Positions 44,259-54,827 of a DNA stretch of 64,000 nucleotides are shown one piece after another. Source of the stretch: Microtetraspora sp. NBRC 16547. Its GTDB lineage: Bacteria > Actinomycetota > Actinomycetes > Streptosporangiales > Streptosporangiaceae. The position numbers and the translations under genes were made by a program. Every line of letters begins with the position of its first letter. Within the stretch, counting starts at the first letter, position 1. The notes beneath the pieces are model-generated. The model was not told the origin of the DNA and made no database searches. It saw nothing but the letters and a program-made list of their open reading frames with translations. The DNA lies in contig NZ_BSSE01000005.1 of the NCBI RefSeq assembly GCF_030268965.1, positions 186,001 to 250,000 on the forward strand, written 5' to 3'.

Positions 44259-47200
44259 TCACACGCGCGGCTTCTCCTGCATCTCGAACGTCTCGATGAC
44301 GTCGTCGATCTTGATGTCGCTGTAGCCGACACCGATACCGCACTCGAAGCCCTCGCGGACCTCGGTCGCGTCGTCCTTGAAGCGACGCAGCGACGAGACG
44401 GTGAGGTTGTCGGCCACCACGACACCGTCGCGGATGATCCGTGCCTTGCTGTTGCGGGTGATCGTGCCCGAACGGACCAGAGCACCGGCGATGTTGCCGA
44501 TCTTCGGAACCTTGAAGACCTCGCGGACCTCGGCGGTACCCGTCCTGACCTCTTCGAACTCCGGCTTGAGCATGCCCTTGAGGGCCGCCTCGATCTCCTC
44601 GATCGCCTGGTAGATGACCGAGTAGTACCGGATGTCGACGCCCTCGCGCTCGGCCAGGTCGCGCGCCCGGACCTCGGGACGCACGTTGAAGCCGATGATG
44701 ACGGCGTTGTCGTCGGCCACCGCCAGGTTGACGTCGTACTCGGTGATCGCACCGACGGCGCGGTGCAGAACCCGGAGGTTGACCTCGTCGCCCACATCGA
44801 TCTTGAGCAGCGCGTCCTCCAGGGCTTCCACCGAACCGGAGACGTCACCCTTGATGATGAGCTTGAGCTCGTCGACCTGGCCCTTCTCGAGGTCCTTGAA
44901 CAGTTCCTCAAGCGTGCGCCTGCGGCCGGACTTCGCCATTTCGGCGATGCGCTGGCGGGCCGCCCGCTGCTGGGCGATCTGCCGCGCCATCCGGTCGTCG
45001 GAGACGACGATGAAGTTGTCGCCGGCCCGCGGGACGGCGGTCAGACCCAGCACCAGGACCGGACGCGACGGGTCGGCCTCTTCGACCGTCTCGCCGTTGT
45101 CGTCCAGCATCGCCCGGACGCGGCCGAAGGCCTCGCCACAGACGATGGAGTCGCCGACCCGGAGGGTGCCGCGCTGCACCAGCACGGTCGCCACCGGACC
45201 ACGGCCCTTGTCGAGGTGCGCCTCGATGGCCAGACCCTGGGCGTCCATGTCGGGGTTCGCCCGGAGGTCGAGCTCGGCGTCGGCGGTCAGCAGGATCGCC
45301 TCGAGCAGGCTGTCGATGCCGAGGCCCTGCTTGGCGGAGATGTCCACGAACATCGTGGATCCGCCGAACTCCTCGGCCACCAGGCCGTACTCGGTGAGCT
45401 GGGCCCGGACCTTGGTCGGGTCCGCACCCTCCTTGTCGACCTTGTTGACCGCGACCACGATCGGCACGTCCGCCGCCTGCGCGTGGTTCAGCGCCTCGAT
45501 CGTCTGCGGCTTGACGCCGTCGTCGGCAGCGACGACGAGCACCGCGATGTCGGTGGCCTGGGCACCACGGGCACGCATGGCGGTGAACGCCTCGTGACCG
45601 GGGGTGTCGATGAAGGTGATCTTGCGGGTCTCACCCTCGTGCTCGGTGGCCACCTGGTACGCGCCGATGTGCTGGGTGATGCCACCCGCCTCGCGCGCGA
45701 CCACGTTGGTGTGCCGGATCGCGTCGAGCGTCTTCGTCTTACCGTGGTCGACGTGGCCCATGACGGTCACGACCGGCGGACGCGGCGCGAGGTCGGCCTC
45801 GTCACCCTCGTCCTCACCGAACTCGATCTTGAAGGACTCGAGAAGCTCGCGGTCCTCCTCCTCCGGGCTGACGACCTGGATGACGTAGTCGAGCTCGGCG
45901 CCGAGCAGCTGCAGCGTCTCCTCGTTGACCGACTGGGTCGCGGTCACCATCTCGCCGAGGTGCAGCATGATCTGCACCAGCGACGCGGGGTTCGCGCCGA
46001 TCCGGTCGGCGAAGTCGGACAGGGACGCGCCACGCGGCAGACGGATCGTCTGCCCGCCGCCACGCGGAGCCTGAACGCCGCCGATCGTCGGAGCCGACAT
46101 GTTGTCGAACTCCTGGCGCCTCTGCCGCTTCGACTTGCGACCACGGGTCGGACGACCGCCGGGACGGCCGAACGCGCCCGCCGTGCCGCCGCCACGGCCG
46201 CGGCCACCGCCGCCACCGGGACGACCGGCGAAACCGCCGCCGCCACCCGGACCGCCGCCGGCACCGCCGGGACGGCCACCGCCACCGGTGCCCGTACGGG
46301 CGCCGCCGAAGCCGCCGCCACCGGGACGACCGGCACCGCCGCCACCGGGACGACCGGCGCCGCCACCGGGACGACCGGCGCCGCCGCCGGGACGACCGGC
46401 ACCGCCGCCACCGGGACCGGCCGGGCGGCCCTGCGGCATCATCATCGGGTTCGGACGTGGACCGCCGGGACGCGGGCCACCCGCTCCGGGACCCGGACGA
46501 GGCCCACCGGCGCCGGGACCGGGACGGGGACCACCCGCTCCGGGACCGGGACGCGGGCCACCGGCACCGGGAGCACCGGGGCGCGCGCTCGGCGGACGCG
46601 GCATGGCGCCGTCGCGAGCGCCGTCACGACGAGGCTCGCGGGGACCCCGGTCACCGCGGTCGCCGCGGTCGCCGCGGTCGGGGCGCTCGCCACCGTCACG
46701 GGCACCGGGACGCGGAGGCCGCTGACCCATGCCGCTCGCGGTGGACGAGAACGGGTTGTTACCCGGACGCGGGCCACGCGGGCCCGGCTTCGGACCACCC
46801 GGACGCGGACCCTGGCCGGACGGCGCACCCGGACGCGCGCCATGGCCGGACGGCGCACCCGGAGCCGCGGGACCACCCGGAGCAGCCGCAGGACGCGGCG
46901 CGGGCGCCGGACGCGGGCCGGGCTTCGGCGCGCCGCCGCCCGGACGAGGACCGGACGCAGCCGGACGCGGGGTCTCGGGCCGCGGCGTCATCTCGGGACG
47001 CGAAGCCTGAGGACGCGACGCCTCGGGCTCGGGCTGCGTCGGGTGAGGCATGGGAACCGGACGGGGCGCGGGCCTGGGACCCGGCTTGGGGACCGCCGGC
47101 CTGACGCCGGCGTCCGGAGACTGAGAAACTGGCGCCGCCGCGCCACCGGCCTGGCCCTCGGCCGGCCTGGGCGCAGGCCTCGGCTGCGCCGGACGGGGAG

Positions 47201-47387
47201 ACGGCTTGCCGCCACCCCTGGAGGAGTCGCCCTTACCGAACGCCTCCGTAAGCTTGCGGACAACCGGCGCCTCTATCGTTGAAGACGCCGATCGCACGAA
47301 CTCGCCCATCTCGGTGAGCTTGGCCATGACGACCTTGCTCTCTACTCCGAACTCCTTGGCGAGCTCGTAAACCCGGACCTTCGCCAC
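44259..47387 (-). CDS. Translation initiation factor IF-2
   Basis: A 1042-residue GTPase that places initiator tRNA on the ribosome. A short N-terminal IF2_N domain ([18 protein letters not shown]) is followed by a very long Pro/Gly/Arg-rich region to about residue 430, then a second IF2_N domain, the GTPase domain with G1 GHVDHGKT (544-551) and NKVD, and the two C-terminal beta/helical domains. The low-complexity part holds tandem units of GGPRPGPGA (three or four copies) and GAGRPGG, typical of large actinomycete IF-2 proteins. It lies about 190 bases after ylxR. Confidence 0.97.
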   Translation of the reverse strand: MAKVRVYELAKEFGVESKVVMAKLTEMGEFVRSASSTIEAPVVRKLTEAFGKGDSSRGGGKPSPRPAQPRPAPRPAEGQAGGAAAPVSQSPDAGVRPAVPKPGPRPAPRPVPMPHPTQPEPEASRPQASRPEMTPRPETPRPAASGPRPGGGAPKPGPRPAPAPRPAAAPGGPAAPGAPSGHGARPGAPSGQGPRPGGPKPGPRGPRPGNNPFSSTASGMGQRPPRPGARDGGERPDRGDRGDRGDRGPREPRRDGARDGAMPRPPSARPGAPGAGGPRPGPGAGGPRPGPGAGGPRPGPGAGGPRPGGPRPNPMMMPQGRPAGPGGGGAGRPGGGAGRPGGGAGRPGGGGAGRPGGGGFGGARTGTGGGGRPGGAGGGPGGGGGFAGRPGGGGGRGRGGGTAGAFGRPGGRPTRGRKSKRQRRQEFDNMSAPTIGGVQAPRGGGQTIRLPRGASLSDFADRIGANPASLVQIMLHLGEMVTATQSVNEETLQLLGAELDYVIQVVSPEEEDRELLESFKIEFGEDEGDEADLAPRPPVVTVMGHVDHGKTKTLDAIRHTNVVAREAGGITQHIGAYQVATEHEGETRKITFIDTPGHEAFTAMRARGAQATDIAVLVVAADDGVKPQTIEALNHAQAADVPIVVAVNKVDKEGADPTKVRAQLTEYGLVAEEFGGSTMFVDISAKQGLGIDSLLEAILLTADAELDLRANPDMDAQGLAIEAHLDKGRGPVATVLVQRGTLRVGDSIVCGEAFGRVRAMLDDNGETVEEADPSRPVLVLGLTAVPRAGDNFIVVSDDRMARQIAQQRAARQRIAEMAKSGRRRTLEELFKDLEKGQVDELKLIIKGDVSGSVEALEDALLKIDVGDEVNLRVLHRAVGAITEYDVNLAVADDNAVIIGFNVRPEVRARDLAEREGVDIRYYSVIYQAIEEIEAALKGMLKPEFEEVRTGTAEVREVFKVPKIGNIAGALVRSGTITRNSKARIIRDGVVVADNLTVSSLRRFKDDATEVREGFECGIGVGYSDIKIDDVIETFEMQEKPRV

Positions 47388-47579
47388 TGCACTCCCTAAC
47401 TCGGCCCGGGAGGCTGGCAGTGCCGCCGGACCGTCGCTACCTAGACGTACTCATCGCCGCGTGCTCATCAGGCGCTCATAGCAATCTGACTCCGCCCATC
47501 AACTCGGCGTCCCTTACATGACAGTTTCTTCCGACCTCATGCCGACTCTGAGATCAGCAATTGGTAACCATTCACCCGG

Positions 47580-47876
47580 TCAGTGTCGGGCGTCAACCCC
47601 CGCGAGGAAGTCACGCAGACGCGTTACATCGAGCGTCCTCCCGGTGCGAAAAGCGCGGGAGAACGCTCGGCGACGCGTCGCGAGCTCCAGACAGCCCAAC
47701 GCGGGATGCAGCGAAGCACCTCGCCCGGAAAGCCGTCCTCGCAGGTCGGGGACGATGACGTCCTCGACCACGACAAGGCGGAGCAGCTCGGACTTGACCG
47801 TGCGAACCCGGCAGCCCACGCATGTTCTCAGCGGGACCACCCGGCCACCATATTCCAGCTTACCTTGCCGACGCAT
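47580..47876 (-). CDS. YlxR / DUF448 RNA-binding protein
   Basis: A 98-residue protein with the YlxR signature RTCVGCR and [20 protein letters not shown]. YlxR proteins bind RNase P RNA in some bacteria (RnpM) and sit between nusA and infB, exactly as here. The start is uncertain: ATG 47876 overlaps the nusA end by 17 bases, whereas GTG 47840 or 47837 gives a shorter protein beginning near VVPLRTC. Confidence 0.92.
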   Translation of the reverse strand: MRRQGKLEYGGRVVPLRTCVGCRVRTVKSELLRLVVVEDVIVPDLRGRLSGRGASLHPALGCLELATRRRAFSRAFRTGRTLDVTRLRDFLAGVDARH

Positions 47877-48861
47877 CTGCGGGATCGGCCGGTGCCTCCT
47901 GGGTGTCCGGCCGGATGTCGATGCGCCATCCCGTGAGCCGGTTCGCGAGGCGGGCGTTCTGGCCCTCCTTGCCGATCGCCAGCGAGAGCTGGTAGTCCGG
48001 CACGATCACCCTCGCGACGCGGGCCGCCTCGTCGACGACCTCGACTCGGGAAACGCGCGCCGGCGACAGGGCATTCCCCACGAACTCCGCGGGGTCCTCC
48101 GACCAGTCGATGATGTCGATCTTCTCGCCGTGCAGCTCGGTCATCACGTTGCGCACCCGCGAACCCATCGGGCCGATGCAGGCGCCCTTGGCGTTGACCC
48201 CACCCTTCCGGGAGCGTACGGCGATCTTCGTGCGGTGGCCGGCCTCCCTGGCGATGGCGGCGATCTCCACGGTGCCGTCGGCGATCTCGGGCACCTCCAG
48301 CGCGAAGAGCTTCTTCACCAGGTTCGGGTGCGTCCGGGACAGGGTCACCGACGGGCCCTTCGGCCCCTTCTTCACCTGCACGACGTAGCAACGGATCCGC
48401 TCGCCGTGGGTGTACTCCTCGCCGGGGACCTGCTCGTTGTGCGGGAGGATCGCCTCGATCTTCCCCAGGTCGACCAGGACGACCCGCGGGTCCTTGCCCT
48501 GCTGGATGATGCCGGCGACGAGCTCGCCCTCACGGCTGGCGAACTCACCGAAGTTGATCTCGTCCTCGGCGTCGCGCAGCTGCTGCAGGATCACCTGCTT
48601 GGCGGTGGTCGCGGCGATGCGGCTGAAGTTGCCGGGGGTGTCGTCGTACTCCCTCAGCACCTCACCGCCCTCGCCCAGCTCGACCGCCCAGATGGTCACG
48701 TGACCGCTGGTGCGGTCAAGCTCGGCCCTGGCCTTCTGCGCCGCGCCCTCGGTGCGGAAATAGGCGATCAGAAGCGCATCCTCGATCGCCTTGACGACAA
48801 GGTCGAAGGAGATGTCCTTCTCCCGCTCCAGGCTGCGCAGGACGCTCATGTCAATGTCCAC
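47860..48861 (-). CDS. Transcription termination/antitermination factor NusA
   Basis: A 333-residue RNA-polymerase-binding protein. An N-terminal polymerase-binding domain (about 1-105) is followed by S1 ([11 protein letters not shown]) and two KH domains ([21 protein letters not shown] and [20 protein letters not shown]). The C-terminal acidic repeats of E. coli NusA are absent, as in other actinobacteria. GTG 48861 starts 12 bases after rimP. Confidence 0.96.
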   Translation of the reverse strand: MDIDMSVLRSLEREKDISFDLVVKAIEDALLIAYFRTEGAAQKARAELDRTSGHVTIWAVELGEGGEVLREYDDTPGNFSRIAATTAKQVILQQLRDAEDEINFGEFASREGELVAGIIQQGKDPRVVLVDLGKIEAILPHNEQVPGEEYTHGERIRCYVVQVKKGPKGPSVTLSRTHPNLVKKLFALEVPEIADGTVEIAAIAREAGHRTKIAVRSRKGGVNAKGACIGPMGSRVRNVMTELHGEKIDIIDWSEDPAEFVGNALSPARVSRVEVVDEAARVARVIVPDYQLSLAIGKEGQNARLANRLTGWRIDIRPDTQEAPADPADASAR

Positions 48862-48872
48862 AAGGCTCCCCC

Positions 48873-49373
48873 TTAGCCCTCGTCCTCGATGTCGCCATCA
48901 AGGTCATCGCCGTGGCCGTCGTCCGCCCGGCTGAACTCCACCTGGACCCGGCCCCGGGCCAGATCCGCAAGATCGATGCGGCGCGCGCCGTCCAGCTCCA
49001 CGCCGGACTCGTCGACACCGGTCACCCGTCCCTCGACGGAGGTGCCGTCCCGCAGGTCGGCCTTGACCAGCCGGCCACGGGCACGCCGCCAATGGCGCGG
49101 CTCCGTGAGAGGCCGGTCGACTCCCGGCGAGGTGACCTCCAGAACGTACGGACTGCCGCCCAGCACGTCGGTCTCGTCAAGCTCCTTGGAGACGGACTGG
49201 CTGACCTCGGCCACGTCATCGAGGCTCACGCCGCCGTCGCGATCCACCACCACACGGACCAGCCGCCGCTTGCCCGCCGGAGTGATCGTCACGTCCTCCA
49301 GATCGAGCCCCTCGGCGGCGATCACCGGGCCGAGCAGCTCCAAAAGGCGGCCGCGTCGAGCTTCGTCGCCCAT
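48873..49373 (-). CDS. Ribosome maturation factor RimP
   Basis: A 166-residue 30S assembly factor. The N-terminal domain holds [18 protein letters not shown] and [16 protein letters not shown], and the junction motif is [20 protein letters not shown]; an acidic tail ends the protein. ATG 49373 has GGGAGG five bases upstream. It heads the rimP-nusA-ylxR-infB block. Confidence 0.95.
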   Translation of the reverse strand: MGDEARRGRLLELLGPVIAAEGLDLEDVTITPAGKRRLVRVVVDRDGGVSLDDVAEVSQSVSKELDETDVLGGSPYVLEVTSPGVDRPLTEPRHWRRARGRLVKADLRDGTSVEGRVTGVDESGVELDGARRIDLADLARGRVQVEFSRADDGHGDDLDGDIEDEG

Positions 49374-49496
49374 GCCGACCTCCCGATTCAATTGGCGTAC
49401 CTCGCCGAATGTGCCAACAGCCTATCGACACCACGGGGCGGAAAGAGCGCCACGCCTGGCGGCGAGCACCGCGCCTCCCCCTTACGATGCTGTGTC

Positions 49497-50021
49497 GTGG
49501 ACGGAGGATCGACGCTGACGAGGCGCTCCCTGCTGGGCGCCGCCGCGGCCGGGGTGCTCGTCTCGGGCTGCTCGTCGTCCCCCGCCGCGAAACCCGGCCC
49601 GCCGAGGCCTCCCGACCCCGAGACGCTGCTGCTCAGGTCGCTGATCGCGGACAAGGAGAGGACGGTCGACCTTTACCGGCGGGCCGCGCTCTCCCAGCCC
49701 AGGTCGGCCACCGCTCTGCAGCCCTTCGCGCAGCGTCATCTGGCCCATCTGGCGGCCATGCGCCGCATGCTTCCGCAGGGCGCCGAAGCGTCCGCCCTCG
49801 CGCCGTCCGCTTCCGCGGCCACGTCCGCCACTGCCGCGCCCTCACCGTCCCCGTCGGCCTCGACCGGCGTTTCGCTGGCCGAGCTGCGCGGCGCCGAACG
49901 GCGCGCCGCGGCGGCCCGCCCCGGCCAGATGGCGGGGGCCTCCCCCGCCCTGTCCCAGCTCCTCGCGAGTGTCGGCGCCTGCGAGGCCGTGCACGTGATC
50001 GCCCTCGGGAGGCTGCGATGA
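49497..50021 (+). CDS. Exported lipoprotein with ferritin-like helical domain
   Basis: A 174-residue protein with a twin-arginine-type signal (LTRRSLLGAAAAGVLVSGC) ending in lipobox VSGC at about residue 25, so probably Tat-exported and lipidated. The mature part has helices with Glu and His at ferritin-like spacing (LIADKERTVDLYRRA, FAQRHLAHLAAMRR, ACEAVHVIALGRL), interrupted by an Ala/Ser/Pro linker (about 100-125). GTG 49497 lies eight bases after TACGAT and may be leaderless. Its stop overlaps the start of the next ferritin-like gene. I found no named function. Confidence 0.72.
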   Translation: MDGGSTLTRRSLLGAAAAGVLVSGCSSSPAAKPGPPRPPDPETLLLRSLIADKERTVDLYRRAALSQPRSATALQPFAQRHLAHLAAMRRMLPQGAEASALAPSASAATSATAAPSPSPSASTGVSLAELRGAERRAAAARPGQMAGASPALSQLLASVGACEAVHVIALGRLR

Positions 50022-50485
50022 GCGACCCGCTCGGCAAGGTGCTCTCCGCCGAGCACGCCGCCGTGTACGCCTACGGAGTGATCGGCGGGAAGACCGACGG
50101 AGCGCTGCGCTCGAAGGCCACGGCGGGGTTCGACGCCCACCGGGCGCGGAGGGACCGGCTGCGCGCGCTGATCGTGCAGCGGGGCGGCACGCCGCCCGAG
50201 CCGGGCCCGACCTATGCGCTTCCCTTCGAGGTGAAGAACCAGTCGGACGCGGTTCGGCTCGCCGCGCTCATCGAGGAGCGGGTCGTCACCGCCTACCTGG
50301 AGCTCGCCGCCGACAAGGACGCGTCACTGCGCCGACTGGCCGCCCAGGCGATGCAGGAGGGCGCGACCCGCGCGTACGGCTGGCAGCCGACGGTCGACGC
50401 GTTCCCGGGGATGCCCGCCGAGATGACCTCGGGGTCGCCGCCGGTGAAGACCGAGCCCACGCCGGTCCCGGCGGTTCCCCAGTAG
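50018..50485 (+). CDS. DUF4439 ferritin-like protein
   Basis: A 155-residue protein with the DUF4439 ferritin-like fold: LSAEHAAVYAYGVIGGKTDG, FDAHRARRDRLRALIVQRG, YALPFEVKNQSDAVRLAALIEERVVTAYLELA. The Glu/His positions could form a di-metal site, but this is not proven for the family. There is no signal peptide. It overlaps the upstream lipoprotein by 4 bases (ATGA), so the two are made together, one outside and one apparently inside the cell. Confidence 0.82.
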   Translation: MSDPLGKVLSAEHAAVYAYGVIGGKTDGALRSKATAGFDAHRARRDRLRALIVQRGGTPPEPGPTYALPFEVKNQSDAVRLAALIEERVVTAYLELAADKDASLRRLAAQAMQEGATRAYGWQPTVDAFPGMPAEMTSGSPPVKTEPTPVPAVPQ

Positions 50486-50506
50486 GATCGCCCGGCACAG
50501 CCGTCG

Positions 50507-50547
50507 AGTACGACCGTCCGGCATGGCGGCCAGTACGACCGTCCGGC
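50507..50547. repeat. Two direct copies of AGTACGACCGTCCGGC
   Basis: The 16-base word occurs at 50507-50522 and 50532-50547, a period of 25 bases, in the spacer between the DUF4439 gene and the proS terminator. Confidence 0.7.
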
Positions 50548-50587
50548 GTGGCCGTCCTTTCTGCGACGGTCCCTGACGGGAGACGGT

Positions 50588-50613
50588 CTCGGGCCCGGTG
50601 AGCCGGGCCCGAG
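50588..50613 (-). terminator. proS terminator
   Basis: CTCGGGCCCGG (50588-50598) and CCGGGCCCGAG (50603-50613) form a perfect 11-bp stem with the four-base loop TGAG, ten bases past the proS stop on the minus strand. It also lies downstream of the DUF4439 gene, so it may work both ways. Confidence 0.85.
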
Positions 50614-50622
50614 GGGAGGGCG

Positions 50623-52365
50623 TCAGGCCTGGCAGGCCGCGAGGACGCGGTCCACGGCCTCGGCGAGCGGGATCTCCTCCTTGGTCCCGGTGGCGCGGTC
50701 GCGCAGCTCGGCGACGCCCTGCGCGAGGCCCCGGCCGATGATCAGCACGGTCGGCAGGCCGAGCAGCTCGGAGTCCTTGAACTTCACGCCGGGCGAGACG
50801 CCGGGGCGGTCGTCCACGAGGACGCGCAGGCCGCGCGACTCGAGCTCCTCGGCGATCTGGGTCGCCACCTCGATCTGGTTCTCCTTGCCGGTGCCGACGA
50901 TGTGCACGTCGGCGGGCGCGATCTCACGCGGCCACGTCAGGCCGAGGGCGTCGTGCCGCTGCTCGGCCACCACCGCGACCGCGCGCGAGACACCCACGCC
51001 GTAGGAGCCCATCGTGACGCGGATCGGCTTGCCGTCGGGGCCGAGGGCGTCGAGCCCGGCGGCGTCGGCGTACTTGCGGCCGAGCTGGAAGATGTGGCCG
51101 ATCTCGATGCCGCGGTCGATGGACAGCGGGTGCGCGCAGCGCGGGCAGAGGTCGCCGGCCCGGATCTCCGCGGCTTCGATGGTGCCGTCGGGCTGGAAGT
51201 CGCGTCCAGCCACGACGTGGGCGGCGTGCTTGCCGGGCTCGTTCGCGCCGGTGACCCAGGCGGAGCCGGTGACCACGCGGGGGTCGACGAGGTAGGTGAT
51301 GCCGAGGGACGCGAGGACCTGCGGGCCGATGTAGCCGCGGACGAGCCCGGGGTGCCGGGCGAAGTCCTCCGCCTCGAAGATCTCGGGGATGCCGGGGGCG
51401 ACCGCGGCCTCGAGCCGCTTGAAGTCGACCTCGCGGTCTCCGGGAACGCCGATGACGAGGGTCTCGACCTTGTCGGAGCCGGGCGTGCGCACCTTCACGA
51501 CGATGTTCTTGAGGGTGTCGGCCGGGGTGATCCCGAGCCCGAAGTGCTCGTTGACGTGGTCGACCAGCGACTCGATGGTCGGGGTGTCCGGCGTGTCCAG
51601 GACCTCGAGGGCGGGCTGCTCCGCCGTCACCGCGGGCGGCGCGGACGTGGTGACCGCCTCGGCGTTCGCCGCGTACCCGCAGTTGTGGCAGGCGACGAAG
51701 GTGTCCTCACCGGTCGGGCAGGGCGCGAGGAACTCCTCGGAGGCCGAGCCGCCCATCGCGCCGGACATGGCGAAGCAGATCCGGTAGTCGATGCCGAGCC
51801 GGTCGAAGATGCGGATGTAGGCCTCGCGGTGCTGCTCGTAGGAGTGCTTGAGGCCGTCGTCGTCCAGGTCGAAGGAGTAGGAGTCCTTCATGACGAACTC
51901 GCGGCCGCGCAGGATGCCCGCCCGCGGACGAGCCTCATCGCGGTACTTCGTCTGGATCTGGTAGAGGGTGACCGGATAGTCCTTGTAGGAGGAGTACTCC
52001 CCCTTGACCATGTCGGTGAACATCTCCTCGTGGGTCGGACCCAGGAGGTAGTCGGAGCCCTTGCGGTCCTTGAGCCGGAAGAGCGTGTCGCCGTACTCGG
52101 TCCAGCGGCCGGTCGCCTCGTAGTAGTCGCGGGGAAGCAGCGCGGGGAAGAGCACCTCCTGGGCGCCCATCCGGTCCATCTCCTCGCGCACCACGCGGGT
52201 GACGTTCTCCAGGACGATTTTGCCGAGCGGCAGCCAGGAGTAGATGCCGGGGGCGACCCTCCGGATGTATCCGGCGCGGACGAGCAGCTTGTGGCTCGGC
52301 ACTTCCGCGTCCGCCGGATCCTCACGCAGGGTGCGCAGGAACAGGGTCGACATACGCAGTAGCAC
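50623..52365 (-). CDS. Prolyl-tRNA synthetase (bacterial type)
   Basis: A 580-residue class II synthetase. Motif 2 is [20 protein letters not shown] and motif 3 is [17 protein letters not shown]; between them sits the long editing insertion (about residues 225-405) that hydrolyses mischarged Ala-tRNA, and the C-terminal anticodon-binding domain follows. The insertion identifies the bacterial rather than the archaeal-type enzyme. Start ATG 52365 ([16 protein letters not shown]) could also be the Met five codons on (52353). Confidence 0.96.
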   Translation of the reverse strand: MLLRMSTLFLRTLREDPADAEVPSHKLLVRAGYIRRVAPGIYSWLPLGKIVLENVTRVVREEMDRMGAQEVLFPALLPRDYYEATGRWTEYGDTLFRLKDRKGSDYLLGPTHEEMFTDMVKGEYSSYKDYPVTLYQIQTKYRDEARPRAGILRGREFVMKDSYSFDLDDDGLKHSYEQHREAYIRIFDRLGIDYRICFAMSGAMGGSASEEFLAPCPTGEDTFVACHNCGYAANAEAVTTSAPPAVTAEQPALEVLDTPDTPTIESLVDHVNEHFGLGITPADTLKNIVVKVRTPGSDKVETLVIGVPGDREVDFKRLEAAVAPGIPEIFEAEDFARHPGLVRGYIGPQVLASLGITYLVDPRVVTGSAWVTGANEPGKHAAHVVAGRDFQPDGTIEAAEIRAGDLCPRCAHPLSIDRGIEIGHIFQLGRKYADAAGLDALGPDGKPIRVTMGSYGVGVSRAVAVVAEQRHDALGLTWPREIAPADVHIVGTGKENQIEVATQIAEELESRGLRVLVDDRPGVSPGVKFKDSELLGLPTVLIIGRGLAQGVAELRDRATGTKEEIPLAEAVDRVLAACQA

Positions 52366-52513
52366 GGCTACTCCTCGCTCGTGGTGGGAGATCTCATGAA
52401 AGACGATGTGTGCTAAGGCTATCGACTCCCGGCCGCTGACCGCCCGCCGTTATGCCCCGACCACGCGACGATCACGCCACGACGACCACGCGACGGTCGG
52501 CGTGGAAGGTCGA

Positions 52514-53179
52514 CTAAGACGCGACGGCCAGGGTGTAGAGCGCGGCGAGCGCGAGCGCGATGCCCGCGGCGCGCAGCCGGCACAGCAGGGTGGGCCGCAG
52601 GCACAGGGCGCAGACCAGGCCGAGTACGAAGGACATGCTGGCGGCCCACTCCCATGTGGGGAGCACCGCGCCGTTCATCCGGTCGAGATGGCCGTCCACG
52701 ACGTCGATGAGGAAGAGCACGGCGAGGCCACCCGCGGCGGCGTCGCCCCACATGCCGCGCAGCCGGGTGAGGGAGGCCAACACACCGCTCAGCACCATGA
52801 GGAACAGCAGCAGGTTGAGGGAGTCGGCCACGCCGCCGTCCAGCGGGGACTCCCCACCGAACACGGCCGCGCAGACGATCCGGGAGATCAGCATGCCGAA
52901 CGCGGTGAGCGTGCAGTTGACCAGCGCCCAGCCGGACCCGAGGGACAGGCGTCCGGCCAGGATCACGACGCCGAGGTACAGGTAGGTGTCGGTTGCCGCG
53001 AACAGCTGCGCGGGAGCGCGGCCTGCGCCCAGCGTGGCGAGCGCTCCGGCGAACACGCCCATGGCGAGTCCGAGCAGCATGTCACGCTGGATGCGGCGTT
53101 CCCACCGCTCCAGGTCCGCGAAGTCTCCGGGTAGGTCGCCCACGACCCGACGCCGGAACTTGTCCAAGGCCACAGCCAC
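52514..53179 (-). CDS. Integral membrane protein of unknown function
   Basis: A 221-residue protein with a charged cytosolic N-terminus (DLERWERRIQRDM) and about seven hydrophobic segments (MLLGLAMGVFAGALATLGAG, YLYLGVVILAG, LNLLLFLMVLSGVLA, MSFVLGLVCALCL and others). No conserved family is recognised. GTG 53179 follows GGGGGA; the frame extends to 53233. A charged loop EDWW-like motif or catalytic signature is not seen. It lies upstream of proS and divergent from an acyl-CoA dehydrogenase. Confidence 0.65.
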   Translation of the reverse strand: MAVALDKFRRRVVGDLPGDFADLERWERRIQRDMLLGLAMGVFAGALATLGAGRAPAQLFAATDTYLYLGVVILAGRLSLGSGWALVNCTLTAFGMLISRIVCAAVFGGESPLDGGVADSLNLLLFLMVLSGVLASLTRLRGMWGDAAAGGLAVLFLIDVVDGHLDRMNGAVLPTWEWAASMSFVLGLVCALCLRPTLLCRLRAAGIALALAALYTLAVAS

Positions 53180-53266
53180 TCGATCCCCCGAAATCACTCG
53201 AAAGTGGCAATAAGCAGCATATATAGAGCTCAAATCAGGACAAAATACTTCCTAGGACAGGTATAG

Positions 53267-53280
53267 CAAGCAACCGCTTG
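53267..53280. promoter_or_regulatory. CAAGC-N4-GCTTG inverted repeat at the acyl-CoA dehydrogenase promoter
   Basis: CAAGC (53267-53271) and GCTTG (53276-53280) flank AACC, two bases before ATG 53283 and directly after TATAGC (53262-53267), a possible -10. Such half-sites are used by TetR-type repressors of lipid catabolism, but no such regulator is nearby. Confidence 0.45.
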
Positions 53281-53282
53281 TT

Positions 53283-54287
53283 ATGCTGCCGCGCGTGACC
53301 TCTTCTGATGAACTGCGCGAGCTGCGGGCCGCCGTACGGTCCTTCCTCGAGGCCTACCCCGGCTCGGCGGACCAGACCACATGGCGGCGCTTCGCCGGAG
53401 AGCTCGGGGTCGCCGGACTGGCCGTCCCCGAGGAGTACGGCGGCGCCGGCTGCGGGCTCCGCGAGGCGGCGATCGTGTCCGAGGAGATCGGCCGTGCCCT
53501 TTCCCCGCTCCCCTACCTGTCCACCGCCGTGCTGGCCGTGTCCGCGATCAACGAGTCAGGGGACGGCGAGGCCAAGAAGCGGCTGCTTCCGGGCATCGCC
53601 GACGGGACCGTGACGGCCACCGTCATCTTCCCCGGCGTCTTCCCCGGCGACGCCGGGCTCTCGCTGGACGGGGGGCGCCTGAGCGGCGTCGCGCCGTACG
53701 CGCTGGACGGGGACGTGGTCCTCGCCTACGTCGGCGACGCCCTGGTCGAGGCGGCCCCCTCCGCGCGCCGGCCGTACGTCACGTTGGACGAGACCCGGCC
53801 GCTGGTCGAGCTGACCTTCGACGGCGCCGAGGCCCGGCGGATCGGGAGCGCCGAGGCGTGCGACCGGGTCCGCGATCTCGGCGTCGCCGCGCTGGCGGCC
53901 GAGCAGGTCGGCGGGGCGGCGCGCTGCCTGGAGTCGGCCGTGGCCTACGCCAAGCAGCGGCACCAGTTCGGCCGACCGATCGGATCCTTCCAGGCGATCA
54001 AGCACAAGCTGGCCGACGTGCTGCTCCAGGTGGAGTCGGCCCGCTCGGCCGCCTACCAGGCCTGCGCGGCCCCCGCCGACGAACTGCCCGTTTACGCGGC
54101 GATCGCGGGGTCGTACTGCACGGAGGCCTATCTGACGGCGGCCGGAGAGAGCATCCAGGTCCACGGCGGCATCGGCGTCACCTGGGAGCACGACGCGCAC
54201 CGCTACTTCAAGCGCGCGACCTCCGACGCCCAGCTCTTCGGGCCGCCGCAGGCGCACCGCGCGCGGCTGGCCCAGGTCGTCCTCTGA
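53283..54287 (+). CDS. Acyl-CoA dehydrogenase
   Basis: A 334-residue flavoprotein of the acyl-CoA dehydrogenase superfamily. The N-terminal helical domain has VPEEYGGAGCGLREAAIVSEEIGRAL, the FAD-site stretch AYAKQRHQFGRPIGSFQAIKHKLAD, and near the C-terminus IQVHGGIGVTWEHDAHRYFKRA. It is about 40-50 residues shorter than typical members and the catalytic Glu position is not obvious, resembling the shorter subunits of heteromeric steroid or aromatic acyl-CoA dehydrogenases. No partner gene is adjacent. Start ATG 53283 or GTG 53295. Confidence 0.85.
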   Translation: MLPRVTSSDELRELRAAVRSFLEAYPGSADQTTWRRFAGELGVAGLAVPEEYGGAGCGLREAAIVSEEIGRALSPLPYLSTAVLAVSAINESGDGEAKKRLLPGIADGTVTATVIFPGVFPGDAGLSLDGGRLSGVAPYALDGDVVLAYVGDALVEAAPSARRPYVTLDETRPLVELTFDGAEARRIGSAEACDRVRDLGVAALAAEQVGGAARCLESAVAYAKQRHQFGRPIGSFQAIKHKLADVLLQVESARSAAYQACAAPADELPVYAAIAGSYCTEAYLTAAGESIQVHGGIGVTWEHDAHRYFKRATSDAQLFGPPQAHRARLAQVVL

Positions 54288-54356
54288 TCCCGCATCACCG
54301 GGAACAGGGACCGCGAAGCGCGAGGGGCCGAAGGCGGGCGGGAGTTGCGGGAGCGA

Positions 54357-54827
54357 TCAGCCGCCGAGCAGTTCCTCCCAGTGTCGCCGGGAGCCGCTCC
54401 GGCCCCCCGGCTCCCCTCCGCCCTCGATCGAGGCGGCCATCCGCCAGAGCCCCGGGGTCGTGCGCAGGCGCTCCAGCCCGAGAGGGTCGACCGCGCGCAG
54501 CAGGAAACCGACGCCCATGACGTCGAGATGGGCCGTCGTCGGCGTGACCAGGCCGGACGTGCCGGCCAGACTGCCGTCGACCCCCGGCTCGCGGACTCGC
54601 TCGATGACCAGATCCGCCACCTCCGAGGCGTACGGGCCGTCGCCCCACTCGACGTGCCAGCTCTCGTCCGCCACCCGCCACCACATCAGATCGCGGCAGG
54701 CGTCGCGCATCTCGGCGTCGCTGGACAGCGCGGCCATCACCCGGCCGAGCGCCTCGTAGCGCCGGGCGTGCGGCACCGGCTCGGCCTCCGCCTGCCCTTC
54801 GGGCAGCCTCCTACGGAATCCCCTCAT
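54357..54827 (-). CDS. Conserved hypothetical protein
   Basis: A 156-residue soluble protein with no family I recognise. The N-terminal part is charged (RGFRRRLPEGQAEAEPVPHARRYEALG), the middle has WWRVADESWHVEWGDGPYASE, and the end is Gly/Arg-rich. Codon use matches its neighbours, so it is probably real. Start ATG 54827 lacks an obvious ribosome-binding site; the frame opens to 54896. It is divergent from fprA. Confidence 0.6.
   Translation of the reverse strand: MRGFRRRLPEGQAEAEPVPHARRYEALGRVMAALSSDAEMRDACRDLMWWRVADESWHVEWGDGPYASEVADLVIERVREPGVDGSLAGTSGLVTPTTAHLDVMGVGFLLRAVDPLGLERLRTTPGLWRMAASIEGGGEPGGRSGSRRHWEELLGG

Noticed and set aside
44160-47282. A 1040-codon plus-strand open frame opposite infB
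   Set aside because: It mirrors infB codons, is Thr/Arg/Gly low-complexity, and has no motif. The opposite strand encodes a complete IF-2.
52366-52513. Leader of proS considered as a T-box or other riboswitch
   Set aside because: No T-box consensus, antiterminator or conserved stem is visible in the 148 bases upstream of proS.
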